Below are positions 48,101-56,961 of a stretch of DNA of 64,000 bases, in pieces. The notes under the pieces are model-generated. The model saw only the letters and a list, made by a program, of their open reading frames with translations. It made no database searches and had not been told where the DNA came from. This DNA comes from Caballeronia ptereochthonis (GTDB lineage: Bacteria > Pseudomonadota > Gammaproteobacteria > Burkholderiales > Burkholderiaceae). The translations under genes and the position numbers were made by a program. Position 1 is the stretch's first letter. Every line of letters starts with the position of its first letter. The DNA lies in contig NZ_FCOB02000001.1 of NCBI RefSeq assembly GCF_001545075.1, forward strand, positions 124,001-188,000. The letters run 5' to 3'.

Positions 48101-48269
48101 CCGCCGGTTCGGCCGTATTCAGCACCTTAATCATCTCATCGACGAGGGTCCGATTGGAAGCAGACGTAGGATCGGAATCAAACCGCTTACCCTTCCAATG
48201 AAACGACGCTGGTGTGTGAATATGCAGGTCCCACTGCCGCCACTCTGAACCACGTTCGTACTTGGTCAT
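45183..48269 (-). CDS. TrlF-family PHP / ABC-type ATPase
   Basis: The product has 1028 residues. The N-terminal PHP metallo-hydrolase domain begins WDLHIHTPASF (His16, His18) and ends near SGSDAHCF (about 270). An SMC/ABC-type ATPase is split by coiled coils: Walker A GNKGSGKS (373-380), then about 500 residues of coiled coil. The signature LSPGQRGALLL (about 908) and Walker B IILDQPEENLDN (about 932-943) follow. This PHP-SMC layout is that of TrlF-family proteins, found in tRNA-associated islands and anti-phage contexts. It is the first gene of the minus-strand defence group, ending about 380 bases from the tRNA. Confidence 0.85.
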   Translation of the reverse strand: MTKYERGSEWRQWDLHIHTPASFHWKGKRFDSDPTSASNRTLVDEMIKVLNTAEPAVFALMDYWTFDGWFALRRRLKESDAPTLEKTVFPGIELRLAAPTNCRLNAHVLFSNEIDDQSLHDFKSALKIELVERPLSDAALVALARQVGADKLKHHGFDKTQVDKDDATALRAGSTIAEINCESYKKAIRQVPNGNAIGFMPYDTSDGLGEVKWQDHYAYFLGLFQSSPIFESRNRDLRDAFVGEETLGNTKFFKNFQAGLNHVPRLVVSGSDAHCFVGIKGDNDRRGYGDYPSGKATWIKADPTFQGLQQAILEPSKRSYVGERPPKREEIDANKTYFIDAVEVRKADGTSAVGNWLDGIKLPLNPDLVAIIGNKGSGKSALADVLALLGNSRQTAHFSFLKKERFRGKSGDPARHFVGTLSWLDGNSEHRNLNENPPPDKVEMVRYIPQGHFEELCNAHVSGRSDAFEKELRAVIFSHADDSIRLGALDFDQLVEQQERTFRSQLNELRKELRGVNQRITACEEQLQAQVRRTLEELLALKTRQIEEHDKIKPAPVAAPSDELSPEQQAATAALAAVSEKLRSLDERATQAAATRSQLAGKSKAAQNTREHLRLLERAYKQFVDDTTVDLVTMGLKAHDLVTFSVMSEPLDDVETHVANAQAKLGQSVDADVTSKEALLKEQASLQAKLDAPQLLHQQNLRAIENWNVKLAELVGSADAPDTLEGLRARITQLDELPGVLNGYRATREGLTGEIFDVLEAQRKARERLFKPVQDLIQGNRLIRDEYKLQFQATLGGSIDLLSEDLFVLIKQNAGEFRGGDDESFGVVRKLAEQYDFNQRSDTVNFVAALHDKIVAAASGNSAKASVGIGGMLRKDKSATDVYDLLFGLSFLEPRYSLLFQNTKIEQLSPGQRGALLLIFYLLVDKGRNPIILDQPEENLDNETIVGLLVPVLTEAKTRRQIIMVTHNPNLAVVCDAEQVIWCSFDRKGGPRISYAGGSIENPSINRRVVDVLEGTKPAFNNRRIKYH

Positions 48270-48600
48270 CCGCGCCCCCGTTCCTTATGAACCGCGTTCC
48301 GTTCTTTTGCCCTCGACCGCGATTATCACTGGTTTTCGGTTCGCCCGGATGGGTGCCCGCAAACGGCCGCAGCCTTAACGCGCTCTCAGACGGTCCATCA
48401 TCTACCGCCACAAGGGTTTTCATCGCCACCTGGCGGTTTCGAACCTGCGTCGGCGCCAGGCCGGCGAGGGCGCGCCAAGAGACTCTCCACCTTAGGGTAT
48501 TCTTACTTTCTGGAACCATGGAGGTCCGCTGGATTCCGGTGGGAATCCGCTTTCCAAGCACCGATCGTTTTGATAGTCGGTTTGCGAGTCGCCAGAAAAC
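48270..48600. other. 331-base region between the TrlF gene and the tRNA terminator
   Basis: A minus-strand open frame runs through the region without a good start or recognised product. No integrase, att-like duplicate of the tRNA end or repeat was seen. Confidence 0.4.
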
Positions 48601-48632
48601 AAAAACCCCGTGAAGCCTAGACTTCACGGGGT
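48601..48632 (-). terminator. Intrinsic terminator of tRNA-Ser
   Basis: An 11-bp stem (ACCCCGTGAAG / CTTCACGGGGT) with a six-base loop is followed on the minus strand by a T-run. It begins about 15 bases after the tRNA CCA end and would also act in the plus direction. Confidence 0.85.
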
Positions 48633-48646
48633 TTCGCCGCCATTGC

Positions 48647-48739
48647 TGGCGGAGACGGAGGGATTCGAACCCTCGATCCAGTTTTTAGCCAGATGCTCCC
48701 TTAGCAGGGGAGTGCCTTCGACCACTCGGCCACGTCTCC
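48647..48739 (-). tRNA. tRNA-Ser(GCT)
   Basis: The 93-base gene encodes its CCA end (CCA at 48647-48649). The acceptor stem GGAGACG pairs with CGTCTCC, and the T-arm contains GGTTCGAATCC. The anticodon GCT, reading AGC/AGT codons, is complementary to 48703-48705. The long variable arm is normal for serine tRNAs. The 3' end faces the defence block, so it is the likely integration target of the island. Confidence 0.95.
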
Positions 48740-48782
48740 CAAACTTTTCGTTACGCCGGGAGTGCAGCGCAACGAGATCGAG

Positions 48783-48811
48783 ATAATAGCGTGTTCGCAC
48801 GCGGCGGTCAA
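48783..48811 (-). promoter_or_regulatory. sigma70 promoter of tRNA-Ser
   Basis: On the minus strand TTGACC is separated by exactly 17 bases from TATTAT. The -10 lies 44 bases before the tRNA 5' end. Confidence 0.85.
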
Positions 48812-48875
48812 ATTCGCATGACGATTTTTTTGAATTCGTCGATGCCGAAACGCCGCCCAGGCGACCACGAAGCAC

Positions 48876-48906
48876 AAAGGCGCGAAGGCCCGCGAGCCTT
48901 CACGCC
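48876..48906 (-). terminator. Probable lysC terminator
   Basis: On the minus strand a ten-base stem (GGCGTGAAGG / CCTTCGCGCC, one G-T pair) is followed by TTTGTG, about 16 bases after the lysC stop. Confidence 0.65.
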
Positions 48907-48921
48907 CGTGTCATACGACAG

Positions 48922-50172
48922 TTACGCCCGATCCAGCTCGAACGCCTTGTGGAGTGCGCGCACGGCGAGCTCGGTGTACTTCTCGTCGATCAGCACCGAA
49001 ATCTTGATTTCGGAGGTCGAGATCATCTGGATGTTGATGCCCTCTTCCGACAGCGTGCGGAACATCGTGCTCGCGATGCCCACGTGTGAGCGCATGCCGA
49101 CGCCCACCACCGACACCTTCGACACCTTCGGGTCGCCCAGCACGGTTTCCGCCTGCACGTGGCCCTTCACCTGGTTGTTCAGGATTTCGAGCGCACGCTG
49201 GTAGTCGCCGCGGCCTACCGTGAACGTGAAGTCGGTCTTGCCGTTCACGCTCTGATTCTGAATGATCATGTCGATGTCGATGTTCGCATCGGCGACCGGT
49301 CCGAGAATCTGATACGCGACGCCCGGCTTGTCGGGCACGCCCATGACCGCGATGCGCGCTTCGTCGCGCTGGAACGCGATGCCAGAAATCACTGCTTTTT
49401 CCATGTTCTCGTCTTCTTCAAAAGTAATCAGGGTGCCCGAGTGCATCTCGTCTTCGAGCGGCATCAGCGGATCGGTCAGGCTGGAGAGCACGCGCGTCTT
49501 CACCTGATACTTGCCGGCGAATTCCACCGAGCGGATCTGCAGCACCTTGGAGCCGAGGCTCGCCATCTCCAGCATTTCCTCGAAGGTCACGCGATCGAGC
49601 CGGCGCGCTTCTTCCACCACGCGCGGGTCGGTCGTGTAGACGCCGTCGACGTCGGTGTAGATCAGGCACTCGTCCGCGTTCATCGCCGCCGCGATCGCAA
49701 CCGCCGAGGTGTCCGAGCCGCCGCGGCCGAGCGTCGCGATATGGCCCTCGGGATCGACACCCTGGAAACCCGTGATGACCACGACCTTGCCCGCATCGAG
49801 GTCCTTGAGCACGCGCTCGCCGTCGATTTCGCTGATGCGCGCCTTGGTGAATGCGCTGTCCGTCTTGATCGGCACTTGCCAGCCGGCGTAGCTCACGGCG
49901 TCGAGGCCTTCGGCGTGCAGCGCGATGGCGAGAAGCCCCACGCTCACCTGCTCGCCGGTGGAGGCAATCATGTCGAGTTCGCGCGGGTCCGGATCGGCCT
50001 TGATGTCTTTCGCGAGACCGAGCAGGCGATTCGTTTCGCCGGACATCGCCGAGGGCACGACGACCATCTTGTGGCCGGCCCGGTGCCATTTGGCGACGCG
50101 CTTGGCGACGTTCTTGATGCGCTCGACCGAGCCCATCGAAGTGCCGCCGTATTTGTGTACGATGAGTGCCAT
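48922..50172 (-). CDS. lysC: Aspartate kinase
   Basis: The product has 416 residues. It phosphorylates aspartate, the committed step to lysine, methionine and threonine. The kinase signature VHKYGGTSMGSVERIKNVAK opens the protein; GFQGVDPEGHIATLGRGGSD is the nucleotide/Asp-binding motif. Two ACT domains form the C-terminus (IAVMGVPDKPGVAYQILGPV and VSVVGVGMRSHVGIASTMF), the allosteric site for lysine/threonine feedback. Length and motifs are those of the betaproteobacterial alpha subunit. It lies upstream of tRNA-Ser on the same strand with a terminator between them. Confidence 0.97.
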   Translation of the reverse strand: MALIVHKYGGTSMGSVERIKNVAKRVAKWHRAGHKMVVVPSAMSGETNRLLGLAKDIKADPDPRELDMIASTGEQVSVGLLAIALHAEGLDAVSYAGWQVPIKTDSAFTKARISEIDGERVLKDLDAGKVVVITGFQGVDPEGHIATLGRGGSDTSAVAIAAAMNADECLIYTDVDGVYTTDPRVVEEARRLDRVTFEEMLEMASLGSKVLQIRSVEFAGKYQVKTRVLSSLTDPLMPLEDEMHSGTLITFEEDENMEKAVISGIAFQRDEARIAVMGVPDKPGVAYQILGPVADANIDIDMIIQNQSVNGKTDFTFTVGRGDYQRALEILNNQVKGHVQAETVLGDPKVSKVSVVGVGMRSHVGIASTMFRTLSEEGINIQMISTSEIKISVLIDEKYTELAVRALHKAFELDRA

Positions 50173-50493
50173 TGTCGTTTTGAACTGGAGGGAAAACAGC
50201 GCTTCACGCGCTCAATGCACGGCGCTGAAACTCGCGCTCGATCGCTTCGGGGGATGTTGAAGCCAGTACGATACGCGGGCGATGCCGCACGCCCGTCGCG
50301 CGCTCGCATGGATGCTTATATGCGTCGCTGCGGGCGAAATCGAGTCTTTTGAACGGAGATGCCGCGCAAAAACGCGCTTGGGCGAAAACGAGTTACCGTA
50401 CCCGATCGAGGCTGAAATTACAAGATGGAGCGCCGGTCACGGCGATTTTACCGGCTTCGGCGCCGAGCTTCCCGAAACGGCCTTCGGCCACGT

Positions 50494-51921
50494 TCAAGTC
50501 AACAGCAGATCCGGCCGCCACGAGATGCGGCGCAACGGACCGTGCTCCGCGCTGGGCGCCGCTTCCCGGTTCACCCCGAGGTGCGGCACGAACAGCAGCG
50601 CCCCGCCGATGAAAAGCAGCGGAACGTCGCGTTTCCACGCCGGCACGCCGCGCTCCTGAAACAGGTTCTTGAGCGTGCGGCTCGGCGCCTGCGCCGCCAC
50701 GCGCATGCGCTCGCCGCCCGAACGCGAGCGGGCGACGAGCGGCGCCGCGCGCAGCACGCCCTCGCCGACCACGTCGTCGGCGGGCGAAGTGACCGGTTCG
50801 AACACGAACGAGCCGCGCCAGTGCGGCAGACGCCAGACTTCCTCGCCCTGCCACTGCAGTTCCACCGCGGCCCTGGGCGCGGATGCGCCTTCGTCGAGAT
50901 CGGGCGCGTCGCCGCTGTCGCCCGGCTCCCAGAACAGCGCGTTGCGATAGGCGCGCAGGCAATGCCCGGCGTGATCGACGCGCAACGCGTGACCGTCGCG
51001 CGCGCCGGCCGCATCGCGCAACTGACGCAGCATGTCGGCGATCCGCGCGGTCGATGCCGCCTGCAATCCGCACGAACGAATCCAGTGCCGCACGAGGTTG
51101 ATCGCCCGTTCGTCGTCGAGCGCGAGCAGCGCGTCGAGCTTGAGCGCGCCTTCCTCGCCGGCGCTTTCGACGCGTTCCAGATCGATGCGCGCGAGCTGAT
51201 CCAGCAGCCGCTGCGCCGACGCCGCGTGCGATGCCGTGCGCGCGAGCGCATCGCGAAAACCGGGGAAATGCACGGCGAGCACGGGCAGCACGTCATGCCG
51301 CAGCGCGTTGCGCGAATAGCGCGTGTCGGCGTTGGATTCGTCGTCGATCCAGCTCAGGTCGCGCTCGTGCGCGTATTGCTCGAGTTGCGCGCGCAACAGC
51401 CGCAAGAGCGGCCGCAGACGCGGCACCGCGCCGTCCGCCCGCTGCGGCGCCATCGCCGCGAGGCCCGCCACGCCGGCGCCGCGCAGCAATTGCAGCAGCA
51501 CTGTTTCGGCCTGATCGTCGGCGTGATGCGCGATCAGCAGCGCGCTTGCGCCGTGCTCGTCGCAGAGCGCGTCGAGCGCCCGATAACGCGCCTCGCGCGC
51601 CGCCGCTTCGAGGCTCTCGCCGCCCGAGCGCGCGACATCCACATGACGCTCCGCGTAACGCACGTCGAGCGACGCAGCAATGCTTTCGCAATGCGCGGCC
51701 CACGCGTTCGCATTCGGACTCAGGCCGTGATGAACGTGCAGCGCGACGACGCGCGGCGCGCCGAAACAACGGACGGCCGCATCGAGCAGAACGGTGGAGT
51801 CGAGTCCGCCGCTCAGTGCGACGGCGAGGAGAGATTCGGCGGGAAGATTCGCATCCGAAACTGCCGCGCGCACCGCCTCGAGCACGAGGCGGCCGGCCGG
51901 GGTTTCGTTATCGGAAATCAC
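50494..51921 (-). CDS. tilS: tRNA(Ile)-lysidine synthetase
   Basis: The product has 475 residues. The enzyme ATP-dependently adds lysine to C34 of tRNA-Ile(CAU), changing both codon reading and charging. The PP-loop is LLAVALSGGLDSTVLLDAA, and DDQAETVLLQLLRG is the downstream family motif. The C-terminal domains (about 380-475, TLKNLFQERGVPAWKR) bind tRNA. The only reasonable start after the accA stop is the GTG at 51921; no ATG is available nearby. It follows accA by 29 bases. Confidence 0.93.
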   Translation of the reverse strand: MISDNETPAGRLVLEAVRAAVSDANLPAESLLAVALSGGLDSTVLLDAAVRCFGAPRVVALHVHHGLSPNANAWAAHCESIAASLDVRYAERHVDVARSGGESLEAAAREARYRALDALCDEHGASALLIAHHADDQAETVLLQLLRGAGVAGLAAMAPQRADGAVPRLRPLLRLLRAQLEQYAHERDLSWIDDESNADTRYSRNALRHDVLPVLAVHFPGFRDALARTASHAASAQRLLDQLARIDLERVESAGEEGALKLDALLALDDERAINLVRHWIRSCGLQAASTARIADMLRQLRDAAGARDGHALRVDHAGHCLRAYRNALFWEPGDSGDAPDLDEGASAPRAAVELQWQGEEVWRLPHWRGSFVFEPVTSPADDVVGEGVLRAAPLVARSRSGGERMRVAAQAPSRTLKNLFQERGVPAWKRDVPLLFIGGALLFVPHLGVNREAAPSAEHGPLRRISWRPDLLLT

Positions 51922-51950
51922 GAGAGATCGTGAGACGAAAGAGGGCGGGA

Positions 51951-52922
51951 TTACACGCCCGGGATCGATTCCTTGAACTTGCCGTAGGCCATCAGCTTGT
52001 CGAAGCGACGCTCGCGCAAGTCGTTCACGCTCATGCCCTGGAACTGGCGCAGCGAATCGGCGAGCGCGCGGCGCAGGAGCGCGGCCATGCCCTTCGAATC
52101 GCGATGCGCGCCGCCGAGCGGCTCGTTCACGATCTTGTCGATGAGACCGAGCGCCTTCAGGCGATGCGCCGTGAGACCTAGCGCCTCGGCCGCTTCCGGC
52201 GCCTTCGCCGCGCTCTTCCAGAGAATCGATGCGCAGCCTTCCGGCGAGATGACCGAGTAGGTGGAGAACTGCAGCATCATCACGACGTCGGCGACGGCGA
52301 TCGCCAGCGCCCCGCCCGAGCCGCCTTCGCCGATGATCGTCGTGATGATCGGCGTCTTCAGCTCCGCCATCACGTACAGATTGCGGCCGATGGCTTCCGA
52401 TTGCCCGCGCTCTTCCGCGCCGATGCCGGGATACGCGCCCGGCGTATCGACGAAGGTGAAGATCGGCAGGCTGAACTTCTCGGCGAGGCGCATCAGGCGC
52501 TCCGCCTTGCGATAGCCTTCCGGACGCGGCATGCCGAAGTTGCGCAGCGCGCGCTCTTTCGTGTCGCGGCCCTTCTGATGGCCGATCACCATGCACGGCT
52601 GACCGTTGAAGCGCGCGAAACCACCGACGATCGCGAGGTCGTCGGCGAAGGCGCGGTCGCCATGCAATTCGTGGAAATCGGTGAACAGCTCGTTCACGTA
52701 GTCGAGCGTATACGGACGCTGTGGGTGACGCGCGATTTGCGAAACCTGCCACGGCGACAGGTTCGCGTAGAGATCCTTCGTGAGTTGCTGGCTCTTCTTC
52801 GACAGCCGCTCGATTTCTTCCGAAATATCGACGGCCGAATCGTCCTGAACGAAGCGGAGTTCTTCGATCTTCGCTTCGAGTTCAGCGATCGGCTGCTCGA
52901 AATCCAGAAACGTGGTCTTCAT
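51951..52922 (-). CDS. accA: Acetyl-CoA carboxylase carboxyltransferase subunit alpha
   Basis: The product has 323 residues. With AccD it transfers the carboxyl group from biotin to acetyl-CoA, making malonyl-CoA for fatty acid synthesis. Conserved segments are [60 protein letters not shown] and [11 protein letters not shown]. The gene is complete and leads the accA-tilS pair. Confidence 0.97.
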   Translation of the reverse strand: MKTTFLDFEQPIAELEAKIEELRFVQDDSAVDISEEIERLSKKSQQLTKDLYANLSPWQVSQIARHPQRPYTLDYVNELFTDFHELHGDRAFADDLAIVGGFARFNGQPCMVIGHQKGRDTKERALRNFGMPRPEGYRKAERLMRLAEKFSLPIFTFVDTPGAYPGIGAEERGQSEAIGRNLYVMAELKTPIITTIIGEGGSGGALAIAVADVVMMLQFSTYSVISPEGCASILWKSAAKAPEAAEALGLTAHRLKALGLIDKIVNEPLGGAHRDSKGMAALLRRALADSLRQFQGMSVNDLRERRFDKLMAYGKFKESIPGV

Positions 52923-53062
52923 GTGTTCGAGTCCTAGAACATCGGGCAGCGCGTATTCTAACCGCGTCCGTCCCTCAAAAATTCGCGCGGGAACTATCGA
53001 TTATAAAGCAACGATAGTTCGCCCCTCCGCGCCTTGCATGCGCGTGCTTGCGCGCGGGTATC

Positions 53063-54118
53063 TCAGTGATCTGCCGGGATCGGATTGAGGCTGCGCCACA
53101 TGTACCAGGTCGCGACCGTGCGCCATGGCTCCCAGTTCGCCGCCACTTCGCGCGCCTCGCTGCGCGTGACCGGCTCGCCGCTGAAGTAGTTGACGCTGAT
53201 CGCCTGGATCAGGCCGAGATCGTCGAGCGGCAGCACGTCCGGGCGCGACAGGTTGAAGATGAGGAACATCTCCGCCGTCCATCTGCCGATGCCGCGGATC
53301 TGCGTGAGCTCGGCGATCACGGCTTCGTCGTCCATCGACGTCCAGGCGTCGACGTGCAGCGCGCCCGATTCGAAATGCTGCGCGAGATCCAGGATGTACT
53401 CGGCCTTGCGCCTGGACAGGCCGCACGCCTGCAGCTTCTCGTGACCGAGGCCGATGAACTGCGCCGGATGAATTTCCGGGCACGCCCCCTTCACGCGTTC
53501 CCAGATGGCTTGCGCCGCCTTCACGGAAATCTGCTGACCGGCCACCGAGCGCGCGAGCGTCGAGAACGGATCGCCCAGATTGACGAGGTGGATCTCGCCG
53601 AACTTCGGAATCAGCTTCTTGAGGATGCGGTCGCGCTTCATGAGGTCGGCGCAGGCGCGGTCCCAGTAGTCGGGACGAACGACTTCGCGCGTGAGTCCGC
53701 CGACCTGGACCGGCACCGCCGCGTCGGACGTGACGACGCGCGACTTGCGGACGACTTCGCCCTCGCGCGTATCCGACACGAGCGACTGCGCGTTCGCGCC
53801 ATCGCCCGCGACCGCGCGTCCGTTGCCTTTCGCGGGAGACGCTTCGGCCTCTTCCGTGCCCGCCTTCAATGCGCGCGCGGCGCCGTTCAGGCGCACCGCC
53901 TTCTCCGGCTTCGCGGCCTTGAGCGCGGCGCTTCGGGTCGGCGCGCCGCCGATGCCCGCACGCTTGACCGCGGACTTGCGGCCGCTCGCCGCGCCGGCGC
54001 CATCGATCTTCTGCGTGTTCGTTTTCATTTGCGCGGCGCGCGTTCTCTTCGTTGCGCCCGACGCATCGCTAACAGACGCGGGTCGTTTGACCGGCGTCTT
54101 CCTGGCCGTTGCCATCAT
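53063..54118 (-). CDS. alkA: DNA-3-methyladenine glycosylase II (AlkA-like) with basic N-terminal extension
   Basis: The product has 351 residues. The HhH-GPD glycosylase domain occupies about residues 150-345: SVAGQQISVKAAQAIWERV, hairpin QIRGIGRWTAEMFLIFNL, and catalytic Asp in VLPLDDLGLIQAI. It removes alkylated bases such as 3-methyladenine in base-excision repair. Residues 1-140 are Lys/Ala/Thr-rich and disordered-looking (ARKTPVKRPASVSDASGA), which would bind DNA non-specifically. Two adjacent ATGs (54118 and 54115) follow an AGGAGG; either may start. It is 45 bases from the cysS stop. Confidence 0.88.
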   Translation of the reverse strand: MMATARKTPVKRPASVSDASGATKRTRAAQMKTNTQKIDGAGAASGRKSAVKRAGIGGAPTRSAALKAAKPEKAVRLNGAARALKAGTEEAEASPAKGNGRAVAGDGANAQSLVSDTREGEVVRKSRVVTSDAAVPVQVGGLTREVVRPDYWDRACADLMKRDRILKKLIPKFGEIHLVNLGDPFSTLARSVAGQQISVKAAQAIWERVKGACPEIHPAQFIGLGHEKLQACGLSRRKAEYILDLAQHFESGALHVDAWTSMDDEAVIAELTQIRGIGRWTAEMFLIFNLSRPDVLPLDDLGLIQAISVNYFSGEPVTRSEAREVAANWEPWRTVATWYMWRSLNPIPADH

Positions 54119-54162
54119 GCCTCCTGCCTGGTGAGTCGATCAGAGGGTTCGAAGGGCCGCGC

Positions 54163-55560
54163 TCAGACGCGACGCCATTCGGTCGACCCACCCGGTTTGT
54201 CTTCAAGCGCAATCCCGGCTTCGAGCAGCTCAGCGCGAATCCGGTCTGCTTCGGCATAGTTCTTCGCCTGCTTAGCGGCGACGCGCGCGGCGATCTTCGC
54301 TTCGATCTCGTGCGGAGCGAGCCCCTGCTCCGCACCCGTACCGCCCGCCTGCTGCAGGAAGGCGCGCGGCTCGCGCCCGAGCAGGCCGAGCACGCCGGCG
54401 AGACCCTTCAGCTGGCGAGCAAGCGCGGGATCGCGCGTGCGGTTCACTTCGCTTGCGAGATCGAACAGCACCGACACGGCCACCGGCGTGTTGAAGTCGT
54501 CGTTCATCGCAGACTGGAAACGCTGCGCGTTCGCCTCGTTCCAGTCAAGTTGCTGATTGTCCGGCTCGACATCCTTCAACGCCGTATATAGGCGAGTGAG
54601 TCCGTTCTTCGCATCGTCGATATGCACATCGCTGTAGTTCAGCGGCGAACGATAGTGTGCTCGTGCAATAAAGAAGCGCACCACCTCGGCATCAAATTTT
54701 TCCAGGACCTCGCGGATCGTAAAGAAGTTGCCGAGCGACTTGGACATCTTCTCGTTGTCGATCTGCACGTAGCCGTTGTGCATCCAGTAGTTCACGAAGG
54801 TCTTGCCGGTCGCGCCCTCGCTCTGCGCGATCTCGTTCTCGTGATGCGGGAACTGCAGGTCCTGGCCGCCGCCGTGAATGTCGAAGTGCTCGCCGAGCAG
54901 GGTGCAGCTCATCGCGGAACATTCGATGTGCCAGCCGGGACGCCCGCGGCCCCACTTCGAGTCCCAGCCGGAGTCGGCGGGCTCGTCGGCCTTCGCCTGC
55001 TTCCACAGGACGAAGTCGAGCGGATCTTCCTTCGCGTCGTTCGCGGCGACGCGCTCGCCCGCGCGCAGGTCTTCGATCGACTTGCCGGAGAGCATGCCGT
55101 AGTCCGCGAACTTGCGCACCGCGTAGTTCACGTCGCCGTCCTTCGCCTGATACGCGTAGCCGTTCGCCTGCAATGCATCGATCATGCCGAGCATCTGCGG
55201 GATGAAGTCGGTCGCGCGCGGTTCGATATCCGGACGCGCGACGCCGAGCGCATCGGCGTCCTCGTGCATGGCATCGATGAAACGATGCGTGAGCGACTTG
55301 ATCGGCTCGTTGTTCTCGACCGCGCGGCGGATGATCTTGTCGTCGATGTCCGTGATGTTGCGCACGTACGTGACCTTGTAGCCGAGCGTACGCAGCCATC
55401 GCTGCACGATGTCGAACACCACCATCACGCGCGCATGACCGATGTGACAATAGTCATACACCGTCATTCCGCAGACATACATGCGTACTTCGCCGGCTTG
55501 GCGCGGCGTGAAGGTTTGCTTGTCACGGGCGAGCGTGTTGTAGATGCGCAGCGAATTCAT
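54163..55560 (-). CDS. cysS: Cysteinyl-tRNA synthetase
   Basis: The product has 465 residues from [14 protein letters not shown]; the longer open frame upstream is not used. Class I signature HIGH is in [15 protein letters not shown], and KMSKS is present in [14 protein letters not shown]. The zinc-binding Cys ([16 protein letters not shown]) and [10 protein letters not shown] motifs are present. It charges tRNA-Cys. It lies divergent from the TPR protein gene. Confidence 0.97.
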   Translation of the reverse strand: MNSLRIYNTLARDKQTFTPRQAGEVRMYVCGMTVYDYCHIGHARVMVVFDIVQRWLRTLGYKVTYVRNITDIDDKIIRRAVENNEPIKSLTHRFIDAMHEDADALGVARPDIEPRATDFIPQMLGMIDALQANGYAYQAKDGDVNYAVRKFADYGMLSGKSIEDLRAGERVAANDAKEDPLDFVLWKQAKADEPADSGWDSKWGRGRPGWHIECSAMSCTLLGEHFDIHGGGQDLQFPHHENEIAQSEGATGKTFVNYWMHNGYVQIDNEKMSKSLGNFFTIREVLEKFDAEVVRFFIARAHYRSPLNYSDVHIDDAKNGLTRLYTALKDVEPDNQQLDWNEANAQRFQSAMNDDFNTPVAVSVLFDLASEVNRTRDPALARQLKGLAGVLGLLGREPRAFLQQAGGTGAEQGLAPHEIEAKIAARVAAKQAKNYAEADRIRAELLEAGIALEDKPGGSTEWRRV

Positions 55561-55833
55561 AGAAGGCGAAACGTAGACCGGAATCAACCGTGTGCCGGCG
55601 GCAGCCGATGTGGGCGATGCGTGCGGAAGCAAAAGAGACGCACACGCGAGCGCGAACACGACGGTCATGCGACCAGGACGGAGACGGCCACGGGTGGCAA
55701 AAGACAGTCTGGCGCCGACGCCGCATGCACTGCTCGCAAGAATCAGGCAAGCGAGGCAAGCGCAAGACACGTGCGCGGGACGTGCAGACCTTTTGTTAGA
55801 ATGGGTCGGAGTATAACACCGGGACTTGAGCCT

Positions 55834-56850
55834 ATGAAATCTCCAGGCGGCCGCGCAGCGGGCATTGCAAGCCGCGTTCCGGGCCGGGCGGAAAGCCTGG
55901 TGGGACAGCGCGCCGCGGCGGTCATTTCAACGCGTGTTCCGGTCCGTGCGTCGAAGCTCTCGTCGACTCTTTCGCCGCTTTTCCGGCTTCCTTCGCTGCA
56001 TCATTCATTGAATCGATTCCAAGTGACTCATCGCCCAGCGCGCACGCCTCTGCAACTCTCCTGCCGGCTCGCTCCCCGGACCTTCAGCACATTCGCCGCC
56101 CGCACGCTCGCGATCGCGGCCATCGGCGCGGCCGCATGGCTCGGCGCGTCGACCGCGGCGCTCGCGCAGACCTCGCCCGCCAAGCGCGACGACACCCCGC
56201 AGGCCGACGCGGCCATCGCGAACAAGGACTGGAGCGCGGCGCTCAAGGAGCTCGATGCGCGCATCGCGAGCAATCCGCGCGACGCGCAGGCGAAGTTCAA
56301 GCGCGCCACCGTGCTCGCGCGCCTGAACCGCGACGACGAAGCGATCGCCGCGTTCACCGAGCTCACGCAGGCGTATCCCGAGCTGCCCGAGCCGTACAAC
56401 AATCTCGCCGCGCTCTATGCGAAGAAGGGCCGCTACGAGGATGCGCGCGTCGCGCTCGAAACCGCGGTCAAGGCGAACCCCGGCTACGCGCTCGCCTACG
56501 ACAACCTCGGCGATCTCTATCTGCGTCTCGCGAGCGAATCGTACAAGCGCGCGCAGACGCTCGGCTCGAAGAGCCCGCTCACGAGCCAGCGGCTCGCCGC
56601 GATTCAGAACATCTATACGCCCCCGCCGAAGAAGCGCGCGAGCGCGGCAGCGGCGGCGTCCGACGCGGCAGCCGCATCCGGCGCGCGCGGCGCGACGGCT
56701 CCGCGGACGGCCGCGGACGAGTGGGCGCCGGCATCCGGCACCGGCGGCGCCACGTCGACGATGCCCGCGCCCGACGCGTACTCGCCATTCGGCGGCCCGA
56801 GCGGCCCGCTGCCGACGGCGCCGTACGTCGCGCCGAACGCGCAGCCGTAA
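55834..56850 (+). CDS. TPR-repeat exported protein
   Basis: The product has 338 residues from the ATG at 55834. A GTG at 56023 would shorten the long N-terminal region, and an ATG at 55801 is also in frame. A hydrophobic segment ([20 protein letters not shown]) ending in AQ suggests export. Three tetratricopeptide repeats follow ([60 protein letters not shown]). The C-terminus is a Pro/Ala/Gly-rich tail. TATAAC at 55811-55816 resembles a -10 box. It is probably a scaffold protein; the partner is unknown. Confidence 0.8.
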   Translation: MKSPGGRAAGIASRVPGRAESLVGQRAAAVISTRVPVRASKLSSTLSPLFRLPSLHHSLNRFQVTHRPARTPLQLSCRLAPRTFSTFAARTLAIAAIGAAAWLGASTAALAQTSPAKRDDTPQADAAIANKDWSAALKELDARIASNPRDAQAKFKRATVLARLNRDDEAIAAFTELTQAYPELPEPYNNLAALYAKKGRYEDARVALETAVKANPGYALAYDNLGDLYLRLASESYKRAQTLGSKSPLTSQRLAAIQNIYTPPPKKRASAAAAASDAAAASGARGATAPRTAADEWAPASGTGGATSTMPAPDAYSPFGGPSGPLPTAPYVAPNAQP

Positions 56851-56961
56851 GCGCACGAGCTTGCGCGCGCGGTAAGCTGTCGCCTCGCTTCACCGTTTTC
56901 CGCGCGCGCTCGCCCCTTCGCGGTTGACTCTTTGCAATCACCACACGAGGATCGATCCTTC

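Larger units (their letters stand above)
33457..48269. other. Defence-type gene block between traI and tRNA-Ser
   Basis: Five large genes read as two groups: two on plus and three on minus, converging on an IS66 remnant. They include three multi-domain NTPases with nuclease or PHP domains. Base composition and codon use look less GC-rich than the flanking chromosome. This is consistent with an acquired defence island. Confidence 0.7.

Noticed and set aside
48440..48470. GGTTTCGAACC-like sequence as a tRNA fragment or att duplicate
   Set aside because: The arms do not pair as a T-stem and it does not match the tRNA-Ser 3' end beyond TTCGAA.
48187..48627. Minus-strand open frame upstream of the TrlF gene as a gene
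   Set aside because: It overlaps the start of the TrlF gene, lacks a good start and no product is recognised.
50494..52752. Very long minus-strand frame covering tilS and part of accA as a fusion
   Set aside because: The upstream part is antisense-like shadow of accA in another frame; accA is complete and TilS starts after its stop.
54622..55833. Long plus-strand open frame opposite cysS as the start of the TPR protein
   Set aside because: It is antisense to cysS; cysS has complete HIGH/KMSKS motifs on the other strand.
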